64,000 bases of DNA from Magnetovibrio sp. (GCA_028281525.1 JANQJR010000037.1:1-64000), one strand, 5' to 3'. Positions 15,843-24,406 are shown, numbered from the stretch's first letter. The notes: generated from the letters alone by a model not told the origin. Program-made: numbers and translations.

Positions 15843-17378
15843 ATGCGTCAATTTTTGTTTGGCAGCGCTTTGCTGGTCAGCTCAGCCTGCGGCTTGATCC
15901 TCGAAATCGCCGCGGGCCGGCTTCTGGCGCCTTACGTCGGCATGTCGCTTTACACCTGGACCGCGATCATCGCGGTGGTTTTGGCGGGTCTGTCCGTGGG
16001 TCACTGGATCGGCGGCGTCTTGGCCGCACCTCATGTGGACGCGAAACGCGGCACACAGCGGGTGGCCTGGGCCTTGGGCGCGGCGGCGGTGTCCAGTGCC
16101 GCCTCTCTCGTTTTGCTGCGTGTGGTCGCAGGCATTTTGGTGACCAGTGGCTTGGGGCCCATCATCGTGATCGTGGTGCTGACCACCGCGCTGTTCTTCT
16201 TGCCCAGCCTGTTCGTCGGGATCGTTTCGCCGATCCTGACCAAGTTGGCGGTAGACGACGACCACCACGACCACCCAGGTCGGGTGATTGGGCGCATGTA
16301 CGCCCTGGGCACGCTCGGCGCCATCGCCGGGACCTTGATCGCTGGATATGTATTCATCTCTTGGATCGGGTCCATCGGCACCGTGCTCATGGTCACCGCC
16401 GTCTATGCCGCCTTGGCTCTTTTTTTCACCCTCGCCGATCGCATGCGCTTGGCCGCTTTAGGTTCAATCACCCTCGCCTTAGCCGGTCTCGGGCTGATCG
16501 GCCAACAGGTTCAGGCGTTCACATCGCCGTGCACGGTCGAAAGCGATTATTTCTGCATCCGCACCGATCATGCCCCCGGCTTCGCGCCGACGGCGCGCCT
16601 GATGGCGTTGGATCACTTGGTGCATTCCATCAACGACCGCGACCAGCCGGACCTGCTCTACAGCCCCTACATCCACTTCGTCGACGAATATGCCAAGCAT
16701 CGCTTGGGCGACGCCGCACCCCAGGCCTATTTCATCGGCGGCGGCGGATTTACGCTACCCCGCGCCTGGGCGCACGTTTTCGGCACTCAAGCCCGCCTCG
16801 TGGTCGCGGAAATCGATCCCGCCGTGACCCGGGCCGCAGAGGAACACCTTTGGCTGGACGCGGACGCGCCGGGTTTGGAGATCGTGCACCAAGACGGCCG
16901 CATGCACCTTCAGAGCCTGCCGCCGGAACCTACTTTCGATGTGATCTTCGGCGATGCATTCCACGATATTTCCATCCCCCAGCATTTGGTCAGCCAAGAA
17001 TTTCACGCTGAAATCGCGCGGCGCCTCAAACCCGGTGGCTTTTATGCGCTGAATGTGGTGGACAGCGGACGCGCACCCGATTTTCTGTTCGCCCTGGTGA
17101 AAACCTTGGGTGAAGATTTCCCAACCGTCGAGGTCTGGGTAGAACGCGAAGAGATCGGTCAATACGGCCGGGTGACTTTCGTCGTCACGGCGTCGCTTTC
17201 TCCATCTTTGGGCACACCTGTTTTATCGTCCCAAAGCGGGTTGGTCCGCAGTTGGATTCGCTGGCCCGAAAGCGATCTGAACAGGCGCATCGCCGCCGCA
17301 GACGTCCCTGTTCTCACGGACGATTTCGCCCCTGTCGACCGCTTGATGTCAGGGCTGTTGTTATCCCCGGAACATTAG
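15843..17378 (+). CDS. Membrane-fused spermidine-synthase-like protein
   Basis: A 511-aa protein. About residues 1-215 form six to seven hydrophobic segments, and the rest is a Rossmann methyltransferase-like domain of the spermine/spermidine synthase type. The nucleotide-binding glycines are in FIGGGGFTLPRAW, the acidic residue in LVVAEIDPAVTRAA, and DVIFGDAFHD is where polyamine synthases hold their catalytic Asp. The ATG at 15843 follows AAAGGA and begins the first helix; an earlier in-frame ATG does not. Such fusions are widespread, but their product is uncertain. Two hairpins follow the gene. Its neighbours are sulfur genes, without an obvious functional link. Confidence 0.82.
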   Translation: MRQFLFGSALLVSSACGLILEIAAGRLLAPYVGMSLYTWTAIIAVVLAGLSVGHWIGGVLAAPHVDAKRGTQRVAWALGAAAVSSAASLVLLRVVAGILVTSGLGPIIVIVVLTTALFFLPSLFVGIVSPILTKLAVDDDHHDHPGRVIGRMYALGTLGAIAGTLIAGYVFISWIGSIGTVLMVTAVYAALALFFTLADRMRLAALGSITLALAGLGLIGQQVQAFTSPCTVESDYFCIRTDHAPGFAPTARLMALDHLVHSINDRDQPDLLYSPYIHFVDEYAKHRLGDAAPQAYFIGGGGFTLPRAWAHVFGTQARLVVAEIDPAVTRAAEEHLWLDADAPGLEIVHQDGRMHLQSLPPEPTFDVIFGDAFHDISIPQHLVSQEFHAEIARRLKPGGFYALNVVDSGRAPDFLFALVKTLGEDFPTVEVWVEREEIGQYGRVTFVVTASLSPSLGTPVLSSQSGLVRSWIRWPESDLNRRIAAADVPVLTDDFAPVDRLMSGLLLSPEH

Positions 17379-17427
17379 GTCGGTGACCTAAAGTCAGGAC
17401 CCGATATTTCGTTGTGTTTGGCTTGTT

Positions 17428-17462
17428 AAAGCCGTTCACTGACCATCAAGAGCGGCTTTTTT
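17428..17462 (+). terminator. Terminator after the spermidine-synthase-like gene
   Basis: AAAGCCG pairs with CGGCTTT, followed by a T-run. It lies about 50 bp after the stop codon. Confidence 0.7.
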
Positions 17463-17763
17463 GCGCCACTTTGCGCGGAAAAGTGTGGAAAACGCTCGAA
17501 AACCGCTCGCATGAGCACGGACCCTAAAAATTGCAAAATGGGAAGATTCATTCGCGGTTTGCATGCAACACGCTTCAAAATCGGGCGCATACGTCCTGTA
17601 TGGCTGTGCGGCGCCAAAGCGTAAAAGTCGGCCTAAGCTTTTCATAGCATGAATAAATAAGGGCCAAGTGGCCCTTTTCCTTCAGCGTGCGGGGCTCCTG
17701 GCGCGCTTCTTGCGCCCTTTTGGTCAAACGCCCTGTTTTTCACTCTGACGATTAGGCACCGAT
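17463..17763. other. Intergenic stretch with a second small hairpin
   Basis: No convincing gene. A hairpin AAGGGCC-AAGT-GGCCCTT followed by TTCC lies at 17659-17678, just before the small ORF at 17764. It could end a short transcript on the plus strand, but I see no clear promoter for one. Confidence 0.35.
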
Positions 17764-17940
17764 ATGCAAAATACAGACACTTCCATGACCGCCAAAATGG
17801 ACCAGAACGACAAGCCCCTTTCGCAGTGCATCCAAGAGCTTCAAACAGCCATGCAGCGCGTGACTGACGAAGACACTTTTGGTAGAATGTCTGACTGCAT
17901 GATCAAGTGTTACGACTTCGAACTGTGGCGGCTTTCCTAA
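17764..17940 (+). CDS. Possible 58-aa small protein
   Basis: An ATG at 17764 opens a 58-codon frame ending TAA. The product is acidic and polar, with three cysteines (one in LSQCIQELQ, two in SDCMIKCYD) and no hydrophobic segment or known domain. The ribosome site is weak. The frame ends just before a gap and shows no homology I recognise. It may be real or a chance ORF. Confidence 0.3.
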   Translation: MQNTDTSMTAKMDQNDKPLSQCIQELQTAMQRVTDEDTFGRMSDCMIKCYDFELWRLS

Positions 17941-18244
17941 TCGTTCGCGTAAACTGGTCCCGCCGCCCCATCGCTTTCAAGCCGCTTTGGCGCCATTTAG
18001 GGACGTGCTCACCAAACGCCACCGAACACAGCCTCGTCCGGATAGATAACAAATCACTGCCGCCAAACGCATCGCAATCATAGGCCCGGCCCCGCAACTG
18101 AGTGCTTTCCAATCGGCCTATCGTTCTTGCAGGTCCCATTTTCACATTTTATTGATGTAGTTATTTTTGAGAGCAATCTTGACTTCTTCTAAATATAAGA
18201 TGTATCTAATTGAGGTATTTCTTATGGAATAAGGATTCTCGCAC
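17941..18244 (+). promoter_or_regulatory. Promoter and operator region of the ArsR-type regulator
   Basis: A sigma-70-like promoter TTGACT (18179-18184), 18 bp, then TATCTA (18203-18208) lies before the regulator gene. An inverted pair ATAAGA (18195-18200) and TCTTAT (18220-18225) brackets the -10 box and start region, where an autorepressor would bind. The rest of the gap, 17941-18178, shows nothing I recognise. Confidence 0.5.
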
Positions 18245-18562
18245 GTGGAGATGGACCTCACTCGAATGGAAGGCAACGCTCAAGCCGCCAGCGAGCTGCT
18301 CAAGGCGATGAGCAACCAAACCCGACTGATGATCCTGTGCCAGTTGCTCCACGGTGAAAAAACCGCGGGGGAACTGGATTCCCTCACCAACCTCAGCCAA
18401 TCGGCCCTGTCTCAACACTTGGCCGTGCTGCGCGACCATGGTTTGGTCCAGACCCGGCGCGAATCCCAAAACATTTTTTATTCCATCGAAGGTGATAAAC
18501 CCAAAGCCATCATCGAAGTGCTCTATCACCTGTTCAACACCGGCGACGCGAGCTGTGGATGA
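18245..18562 (+). CDS. ArsR-family regulator, BigR/SqrR type (sulfide/persulfide sensor)
   Basis: A 105-aa winged-helix repressor. Helix-turn-helix residues are in LTNLSQSALSQHLAVLRDHG, and the wing is VQTRRESQNIFYSI. Two cysteines lie at Cys32 (MILCQLL) and Cys104 (the DASCG tail). This spacing is that of BigR/SqrR-type sensors, where reactive sulfur species link the two cysteines and release the repressor from DNA; arsenic or metal sites of other ArsR proteins are absent. The GTG at 18245 is 9 nt after AAGGA and is preferred over the ATG two codons on. A ferredoxin gene follows after 31 bp. Control of the local sulfur genes is a fair inference. Confidence 0.82.
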   Translation: MEMDLTRMEGNAQAASELLKAMSNQTRLMILCQLLHGEKTAGELDSLTNLSQSALSQHLAVLRDHGLVQTRRESQNIFYSIEGDKPKAIIEVLYHLFNTGDASCG

Positions 18563-18593
18563 TCCGCACCTTGGCTTTTCGCGGTTAGCGTAA

Positions 18594-18851
18594 ATGGCGG
18601 CGAAAAAAGGCATTCTGGTCTGCATCAATCCACGCTCCGGCGGCCCGGCGTGCATCGGCGAGGCATCCCGCGAAGTGTTCCGTGCGTTTCGCAAGCGCGC
18701 CAAGGAGCGAGGCGTGGATATCCAGATCGATCGCAATGTCTGCATGGGCTATTGCAGTCATGGGCCCAACGTCAAAATCCTTGGCGGCCCGTTCTTCCAC
18801 GAAGTCACGGTTGATGACGTGAACCGTATCCTGGACTTGGCGTCACAATAG
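18594..18851 (+). CDS. Thioredoxin-fold [2Fe-2S] ferredoxin
   Basis: An 85-aa cytoplasmic protein with the cysteine pattern of thioredoxin-like [2Fe-2S] ferredoxins: Cys10 and Cys20 (LVCINPRSGGPACIG), and Cys50 and Cys54 (VCMGYCSHGPNV). These would hold one cluster, and the protein would carry single electrons. It lies 31 bp after the BigR/SqrR-type regulator and is probably co-transcribed, so reactive sulfur may induce it. The partner enzyme is not evident. A hypothetical gene converges on it with a 15-bp gap. Confidence 0.85.
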   Translation: MAAKKGILVCINPRSGGPACIGEASREVFRAFRKRAKERGVDIQIDRNVCMGYCSHGPNVKILGGPFFHEVTVDDVNRILDLASQ

Positions 18852-18866
18852 CCGACAAAACCGGGA

Positions 18867-19433
18867 TCACGATTCCCATTCGCACCCGGGAATCGGTGTT
18901 TCATAGAGGTAATCCACGCCGGCGAACGACACTTCGAAACGCCCCTCCTGACAACTTGAAATCTCTTGGCCGTCGAAGACGTACCACGTGATCCCTTGGC
19001 CGAGTTTGCCGAGCACTTTGGAAGAAGCATCGCCCAAAAGCTGTATGGTCGAAACGACGTTTGGCGGTAGCGTGTCGTTTTTCAATGGGGGCAAAGGCAC
19101 GAGGTTCTTGATTTTGATCGAGGGCGGCGGTGCGCTGAGCGCAAGAAACTCGCCCAAGTCGGATACGGCGACATCGCTCACGCCAATCACGGCATAACGG
19201 CGCAACATCTGCCGCGCTTCCATGGTTCTGGGCGTCAGCTCGACAATTTCCGGCACCATCCAGAAAATCAGGGAGATACGGTTCGCGGATTTCCGATCGA
19301 TAATGTGCGCATAATCCATGGCCTTGGCCGCAGGCGTGCTCCGCCATTGGCGCGCCATGGCTTGAGAGGACATCACCAGCGCCATCAGCCCAACCCAGCA
19401 TGCAGCCATGCCGACATGTCTTAAACGCCGCAT
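18867..19433 (-). CDS. Secreted hypothetical protein
   Basis: A 188-aa protein with an N-terminal signal peptide (about residues 1-27, ending SQAMA-RQ). No family is recognised. The mature part has a proline-rich middle (SAPPPSIKIKNLVPLPPLKN) and two cysteines near the end (SSCQEG and PGCEW) that could pair. The ATG at 19433 follows GGGGGG by a few nt and is preferred over the ATG eight codons upstream. It lies between the cbiM-like gene (same strand, separated by a terminator) and the ferredoxin gene (convergent). Its function is unknown. Confidence 0.65.
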   Translation of the reverse strand: MRRLRHVGMAACWVGLMALVMSSQAMARQWRSTPAAKAMDYAHIIDRKSANRISLIFWMVPEIVELTPRTMEARQMLRRYAVIGVSDVAVSDLGEFLALSAPPPSIKIKNLVPLPPLKNDTLPPNVVSTIQLLGDASSKVLGKLGQGITWYVFDGQEISSCQEGRFEVSFAGVDYLYETPIPGCEWES

Positions 19434-19533
19434 ATCCCCCCCTATGAAACGGCCCATCTCATGCTCATGAATGAATGGAGCCGCGCCAAATCATGGAGCC
19501 GCATAATTGCACGCACATGATGGTTTCGGAACA

Positions 19534-19566
19534 AAAAAACGCCCGGCTCAAGCCGGGCGTTTTACT
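19534..19566. terminator. Bidirectional-type terminator after the cbiM-like gene
   Basis: AAACGCCCGGCT pairs with AGCCGGGCGTTT around a 2-nt loop. A-run and T-run flank it, so it can work on both strands. It most likely ends the minus-strand cbiM-like message. Confidence 0.85.
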
Positions 19567-19586
19567 TTGCTGTGTAAAGCTGAACG

Positions 19587-20267
19587 TCACGTCGCGGCGT
19601 GATACAGCCTCGCATGGAATGCCTTGCTGGAGCTGAGCTGATGCGCCGTCTTGGCAATGGCCAAAATCGCCAGATCGGCGATCGGCTCGACGACGATCAC
19701 CAACATGTAGGCCGCGCCGAAAGACGTCACCGAAGCGATGTTTTCCGCACCGAAGCCCTGGCCGTAGAAGGCCCAGAACGCAACCCAGGCAACCACACCG
19801 CCCTGATAGGCCGTGGACAGCGCCAAGGCTTGCATGTAGCTCACGTCCTTATAAGCCGTGTTCGCCGGGATGAGACGATTGGCCAAGACGCTGACCGCAA
19901 ACAACGGCACCAACAGCGTGGTGACGTTAACGCCGTACTGCGGCAAATCGAACGGCGCGAACAGCGCGCCTTGAAGCAGCAGCCCCGCCGCAAGACCAAT
20001 GGCCGCAGGCGCCGCACCAAAGATCAGGAACAAGGTCGCGCCCAAAATGAAGTGCACTTCCGAGACTCCCACCGGATAGTGCGGCAAAATTTCGAAGAAG
20101 CTGAAGACCAGCAAGGTGGTCAGCACACTGCGCACCACCAACGGCGCAAAGCCATCTTCGCGAATGGTGTCCAGGGAGATCTTAGCCGTATAAGCGAAAG
20201 CGCCCGCAGCGGTGCCGTAGCTCAGCGCGATCTTCGCGCCATCGACGATTCCAGGTTCGATATGCAT
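19587..20267 (-). CDS. cbiM: CbiM-like ECF-type permease (cobalt transport)
   Basis: A 226-aa membrane protein with six or seven hydrophobic segments. It starts MHIEPGIVDGAKI, the signature N-terminus of CbiM, where the His2 region coordinates cobalt. HFILGATLFLIFGAAPAAIG is also typical. The ATG at 20267 is chosen because it begins this signature; the frame extends upstream only into the riboswitch leader. A cobalamin riboswitch lies directly upstream on the same strand, so B12 should shut the gene off. No cbiN, cbiQ or cbiO lie next to it. It may work with ECF parts elsewhere, or alone as reported for some CbiM(N)-type carriers. Confidence 0.85.
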   Translation of the reverse strand: MHIEPGIVDGAKIALSYGTAAGAFAYTAKISLDTIREDGFAPLVVRSVLTTLLVFSFFEILPHYPVGVSEVHFILGATLFLIFGAAPAAIGLAAGLLLQGALFAPFDLPQYGVNVTTLLVPLFAVSVLANRLIPANTAYKDVSYMQALALSTAYQGGVVAWVAFWAFYGQGFGAENIASVTSFGAAYMLVIVVEPIADLAILAIAKTAHQLSSSKAFHARLYHAAT

Positions 20268-20335
20268 GAGTGTGTATTTCCTTTCGTACCCACCGTACAT
20301 AAGCCGCCGTCCCGAGGGGCGGCCATGATCATCAC

Positions 20336-20533
20336 AGGCAGGTCTCCTGGCTCACGGATCTCGGCCATCTCGCGCCTTCCCAGAGCGCTCCCTCTCAAGA
20401 AGCTCCAGTGGCACCGTGCAAGACGGCTACCGTTCACAGTTGCGGGGGCAGCCACGGATCTGGACCCGTCAAGGTCGTCCTTACCGTGTTCCCTTTTCAT
20501 CCGGCGGGCTTCGCCTGCCTGGAACCTGTGGTC
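20336..20533 (-). ncRNA. Cobalamin (B12) riboswitch
   Basis: Read on the minus strand, the order is that of the cobalamin aptamer: GGTTCCAGGC, AAAAGGGAACACGGT, CCGTGGCTGCCCCCGCAACT, GTGAACGGTAGCC, GCCACTGG, GGGAAGGC, and finally GAGCCAGGAGACCTGCC. It ends about 70 nt before the CbiM start, the usual place for translational or transcriptional control of cobalt uptake. Confidence 0.95.
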
Positions 20534-20600
20534 TGCCCCATTAGTGCCAGAGTCCGCCACGCGTTGCAAGGCATGCCTCACATTACCGTGAAGCTCAAGA

Positions 20601-20903
20601 TTGCCTTTGAATCCCCGGCTTCTGAACCACACATTTCTATGCGAATTGGGTGCGCAAATGGGGACTGGACACGTTGGGGACGTCCTGTTGATGGACATCA
20701 ACTTGCCCGGCATTTATGGTTTTGAAGCGTTGTGCAGAATGCAGGGGATGGACAAAACCCGCGACATCCCCGTGATTGCGGTATCGGCCAACGCCTTGCC
20801 GCACGCTCTGAAGAAGGACCAAAATACAGCGTTCAAGGCACCCTTGGATGTCGGCAGGGTCAAAAAAATCGTCTTTTCCGTCCTTAAGGAACATAGTGCC
20901 TAA
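20601..20903 (+). pseudogene. Remnant of a response-regulator receiver domain
   Basis: A 100-codon frame whose middle and end look like the second half of a CheY-like receiver: VLLMDINLPGIYGFEALCRM holds the phosphoacceptor Asp, and DIPVIAVSANALPHALKK holds the Ser/Thr and Ala pocket. The region that should contain the conserved Lys is shortened (about eight residues are missing before KAPLDVGR, where intact proteins read a Tyr-Leu-Thr-Lys stretch). The first alpha/beta units with the acidic pair are absent. There is no good ribosome site, and the frame starts next to the divergent cobalamin riboswitch. I read it as a decayed fragment of a histidine-kinase/receiver gene. Confidence 0.6.
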
Positions 20904-20907
20904 ATGA

Positions 20908-20940
20908 AAAAACGCCCGGACTGAGCCGTCCGGGCGTTTG
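20908..20940. terminator. Terminator between the receiver remnant and the Usp gene
   Basis: AAACGCCCGGAC pairs with GTCCGGGCGTTT around a 6-nt loop, with A and T runs on both sides. It serves the convergent Usp gene on the minus strand and/or the plus-strand remnant. Confidence 0.8.
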
Positions 20941-20968
20941 CGTATTTGGAAAACACGGCCTAAACCGG

Positions 20969-21958
20969 TTAACGCACGATCATCACGGAACTGAACGCAT
21001 TCTGCATAACCTTGAGCGCAACCGAGCCCATGAAGAAACGCTGCAGGCCGCTCTTGCCGCTGTCGGACATCACGATCAAAGAATAATTCGGGCCTTCCTC
21101 GATGATTTCGTCCACCGGATTGCCCACTTTGACGATGGTGTCGTTGACCTCTTGGCCCATGTCGACCAACATCTTGCGCGCGTCGTTGACGGCCTTTTGC
21201 GCATCCGGCTCACTTTCCACATCCAGCGCCACGGACATCAGATGCAACGGACATTCGCATAGAGAAGCGATGTAGGCATCCTTCTTGATCATCTCCGTCG
21301 CGGCTTCGGAACCGTCGGTGCACATCAAGTGCCCATGGCCGTATTCCAGATCACGCGCCACCAGCACCGAACACGGTGCATGAATGGCGATCTTTTCCGC
21401 CACCGCCGGATCGAAGAAACCGCGAATCATCTGCGCGCCTTTGGAATCCCAACGCGCCGATGCGCCGATGATGATCAGGTCGTAGTGTCCCAGTTCCCAT
21501 TGATCCAGGATGCCGGTGGCCACGTCCTGCGCGACCTTCAGCTTCAAGACGATCTTCTTTCCGGACTTGGCGGTGTAGTCGATTTTGTTGTCGCCCAGGC
21601 TGGTGCCGGCGATGTCGGTGTGGAAGGCCGTTTCGCTCCAGTCCTCGTGCAGGTTGCCGAGCTCTATCAACAAATCCCGGCCCTTTTTCAGATATTTGAT
21701 GCCGGGCAGTTCCAGCCCCCATTCGAGCATATTGCCGCGCGCCACGTCCATCTGTAGCCCGCCCGAGCGCAGGCCCTGATCGGACGGACGCACATAGCAC
21801 AGCACGATATCGACGTCTTCGCCCTTGGCAATCTTGGCGGCGTACTTCAGTCCACGGTAGGATTCATCCGATCCGTCAATGCACACCAGAATGCGAAAGC
21901 GCGAATGGTGCGGTTTTTCGGGATCGTTGACGTCCTGCTCGTTCGGATTGTCGTTCAT
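20969..21958 (-). CDS. Tandem-domain universal stress protein
   Basis: A 329-aa cytoplasmic protein made of two Usp domains. The first starts FRILVCIDGSDESYRGLKYA (about residue 21) and ends in IIIGASARWDSKGAQM...CSVLVAR (about 205), with an extra insert near residues 75-140. The second runs LMCTDGSEAATEM to VMSDSGKSGLQRFFMGSVA and SSVMIVR. The G-x2-G-x9-G(S/T) nucleotide site is recognisable in the second domain. The gene starts 40 bp after the SLC13 transporter stop and is probably co-transcribed. Usp partners of transporters often tune them, but that is inference here. It ends at a strong terminator. Confidence 0.85.
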   Translation of the reverse strand: MNDNPNEQDVNDPEKPHHSRFRILVCIDGSDESYRGLKYAAKIAKGEDVDIVLCYVRPSDQGLRSGGLQMDVARGNMLEWGLELPGIKYLKKGRDLLIELGNLHEDWSETAFHTDIAGTSLGDNKIDYTAKSGKKIVLKLKVAQDVATGILDQWELGHYDLIIIGASARWDSKGAQMIRGFFDPAVAEKIAIHAPCSVLVARDLEYGHGHLMCTDGSEAATEMIKKDAYIASLCECPLHLMSVALDVESEPDAQKAVNDARKMLVDMGQEVNDTIVKVGNPVDEIIEEGPNYSLIVMSDSGKSGLQRFFMGSVALKVMQNAFSSVMIVR

Positions 21959-21998
21959 GCGCCCAGTTTCCCCATTTGTTATTGCCTCAAGTGCTTCC

Positions 21999-23531
21999 TT
22001 AGCTGCCCAGCAATGGCCAATACACCGCTGCTGCGCCGAGCATGATGATGGTGGACATCGTCGCCATTTTCCAGCCCACAGTGAGAAAATCTGTCGTTTT
22101 CAGATAACCGGAGGCATAGACAATGGTGCAAGCCGGCGTACCGACCACCGTCAGATACGCAAACGCCGAGGACACTGCGGTGATAAAGCCGATGACAATG
22201 GGGCTTTCCCCGGCCGCCACGGCCAGTTTCAAAACGATCGGCCCCAACACCGCCACCGCCGCGCCGTTGGACATGGTGTTGGTCACCCCGGTGGTGAGCA
22301 CCGAGACCGCCGCCCAAAGTCCTATGCCTTCATCCATGCCGAAAGGCGCGAGAATGCTGAGGAAACTGTTCGCCACCCACGCTGCAGCGCCGGTATCTTT
22401 CATCTGCACGCCCAAGGAAATGGCCGCGGCATAGAGCAGTACCACACCCCAGTTGACGCCGGAGTTCACATCCGGCCACGCCACCAGGCCCGCGACCAGG
22501 AACGCCGTCGCGCCAAGGATGGCGATGGTGCCCATGCCGTATTCGGCGGAACCGAAAATCCACCCCAACAACACCAGGAAGAAGATGAGGATGGCGATCC
22601 AGTCGCCCGGCTTCATGGCGCCCTGGGCCTCCACCTGAGAACGCAACTTGACCACCGCACGGGACAGATCCTTGTATTCCGGGCGGAACGTAAACAGCAA
22701 AATCAGCGTCACGAACGGCACCTGCAGCAGGAACATCGGATACGCATAGATCATCCATTTCACATAATCGATCAGGTATTTGAACGTTTCCGGATTGGTC
22801 GGGTCGTAAAAGAATTCCTTCCAATAACCGATCATGATGGCGTTGCGCGCGCCGCCGGACGGCGTGCCGATGCCCGCGACGGAACACCCGTAAGAAATCG
22901 AAAACAAGAGAACGGCTGCCAGATTGCGGACCTTTTTGGGATCGTCGGACGTGAGCTGAATCAAAGTAATGCCCACCGGCAGCATCATCGCCGCCACCGT
23001 GTGTTCGCCGACGAACGACGCCAACAAGCCAGACACCAAGGTGATGCCGAACGCGATATAAGAGGTCTTGGTGCCCGTCATACGCACCAGCAGCCACGCA
23101 ATGCGCGTGTCGAGCTTCTGTTTGACCACCGCCACCGCCAGCATCAACGAGCCCATGATAAACAGCACGCTATCGCTCATCAGCGACTTGGCGACGGTTT
23201 TCGAATCGATACCCATCAACATCACCTGCCCGATGACGATCATCAGTGCCACGGTGGGCAGCGGCACCGGCTCGGTCACGAACAGGATGGTGGCGACCAC
23301 GCTCATGGTCAGAATGATCATGCCGGACTGGGTCAAGCCGTCGGGCAAGGGCATGTAAAGCATCCCCGCGCCCACCGCCATGGCGATGAAAAACCATCGC
23401 TTTTCCCAGAAATACAGATAGTTGCCGCGCTTGCGCAAACCCGCCATGGGTTTGACCAGTTTCATGGCCCGTCCTGCGGCACGGGCGCGAATGGAACCCG
23501 CTTGTTGGGTTCCTGCTTCTCCATCCGACAT
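21999..23531 (-). CDS. SLC13/DASS-family anion:sodium symporter
   Basis: A 510-aa inner-membrane protein with about twelve hydrophobic segments in two repeats. Family signatures include GIGTPSGGARNAIM (first half) and TTGVTNTMSNGAAVAVLGP (second half), the SNT-type motifs that bind the carboxylate or sulfate and Na+. Substrates of the family are sulfate and C4-dicarboxylates. The sulfur-oxidising setting makes sulfate plausible, but the sequence does not decide it. The downstream gene, 40 bp away, encodes a tandem Usp protein. No strong ribosome site is seen before the ATG at 23531. Confidence 0.87.
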   Translation of the reverse strand: MSDGEAGTQQAGSIRARAAGRAMKLVKPMAGLRKRGNYLYFWEKRWFFIAMAVGAGMLYMPLPDGLTQSGMIILTMSVVATILFVTEPVPLPTVALMIVIGQVMLMGIDSKTVAKSLMSDSVLFIMGSLMLAVAVVKQKLDTRIAWLLVRMTGTKTSYIAFGITLVSGLLASFVGEHTVAAMMLPVGITLIQLTSDDPKKVRNLAAVLLFSISYGCSVAGIGTPSGGARNAIMIGYWKEFFYDPTNPETFKYLIDYVKWMIYAYPMFLLQVPFVTLILLFTFRPEYKDLSRAVVKLRSQVEAQGAMKPGDWIAILIFFLVLLGWIFGSAEYGMGTIAILGATAFLVAGLVAWPDVNSGVNWGVVLLYAAAISLGVQMKDTGAAAWVANSFLSILAPFGMDEGIGLWAAVSVLTTGVTNTMSNGAAVAVLGPIVLKLAVAAGESPIVIGFITAVSSAFAYLTVVGTPACTIVYASGYLKTTDFLTVGWKMATMSTIIMLGAAAVYWPLLGS

Positions 23532-23749
23532 GGTAGCTGCCTATTCAAACAGAGGTGCGACGTGGCAGGAAGTCCCCCCGCCCGTTAGGCCTCTTGGATT
23601 TATTGATATATTTGGGGCCGTTTATATATGGTTTTTATCATACGCTCAAGAGATCACAGGGCTTTTAGGACATATTATTTGTGCGGCGCAGCAAAAACCC
23701 CGCCCAGTGGTCTCGGCGGGGTTTGGCGTTTGCGCAAGTGCCGGAACAC

Positions 23750-24406
23750 TTAGCTGTAGGCGTCCTTGATGGCGTTGATGGTCGCCACGTAGTCGTCGCC
23801 CTTGAAGACGGCGGAACCGGCCACCAGGCAGGTCGCACCCGCGTCGACCACAGACTTGGCCGTATCCTTGTTGACGCCGCCATCGACCTGAATCTCGATG
23901 TCGCGGTCGCCGACCATGTCCTTGATTCGTTTGATCTTGTCCAGCGCCGACGGAATGAAGGACTGCCCACCGAAACCGGGGTTCACGCTCATCACCAAGA
24001 TCAGGTCGAGCTGATCGATCACATATTCCAGAACGCTTTCCGGGGTGTGTGGGTTGAGGCTCACGCCCGCTTTCTTGCCCAAGCCCTTGATCACCTGGAT
24101 GGAACGGTCCAGGTGCTTGTCCGCTTCCGCGTGCACCACGATCTGGTCCGCACCGGCCTTGGCGTAGTCTTCCAGATAGGGCTGCGCCGGATCGATCATC
24201 AGGTGCACGTCGAACAGCTTTTCGGTCCACGGGCGGATGCATTTGATCACCGGCGGGCCGAAGGTCAGATTCGGCACGAAGTGACCGTCCATGACGTCGA
24301 TGTGAATCCAATCCGCACCGGCTTCATCGACGGCTTTGACTTCTTCGCCCAAGCGCGAAAAGTCGGCGGACAGAATACTGGGGGCGATCTTGACGTTAGC
24401 GGTCAT
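23750..24406 (-). CDS. rpe: Ribulose-phosphate 3-epimerase
   Basis: A 218-aa TIM-barrel enzyme that interconverts ribulose 5-phosphate and xylulose 5-phosphate, supplying the CBB and pentose-phosphate pathways. Motifs: [14 protein letters not shown] at the start, [14 protein letters not shown] with a metal-binding His and the catalytic Asp, [18 protein letters not shown], and [10 protein letters not shown] with the second catalytic Asp. The ATG at 24406 follows AGAGG; the longer frame has no support. It lies at the end of the minus-strand cbb run (cbbM-cbbQ-cbbO), separated by a 36-codon ORF and a hairpin, so it may also have its own promoter. Confidence 0.96.
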   Translation of the reverse strand: MTANVKIAPSILSADFSRLGEEVKAVDEAGADWIHIDVMDGHFVPNLTFGPPVIKCIRPWTEKLFDVHLMIDPAQPYLEDYAKAGADQIVVHAEADKHLDRSIQVIKGLGKKAGVSLNPHTPESVLEYVIDQLDLILVMSVNPGFGGQSFIPSALDKIKRIKDMVGDRDIEIQVDGGVNKDTAKSVVDAGATCLVAGSAVFKGDDYVATINAIKDAYS

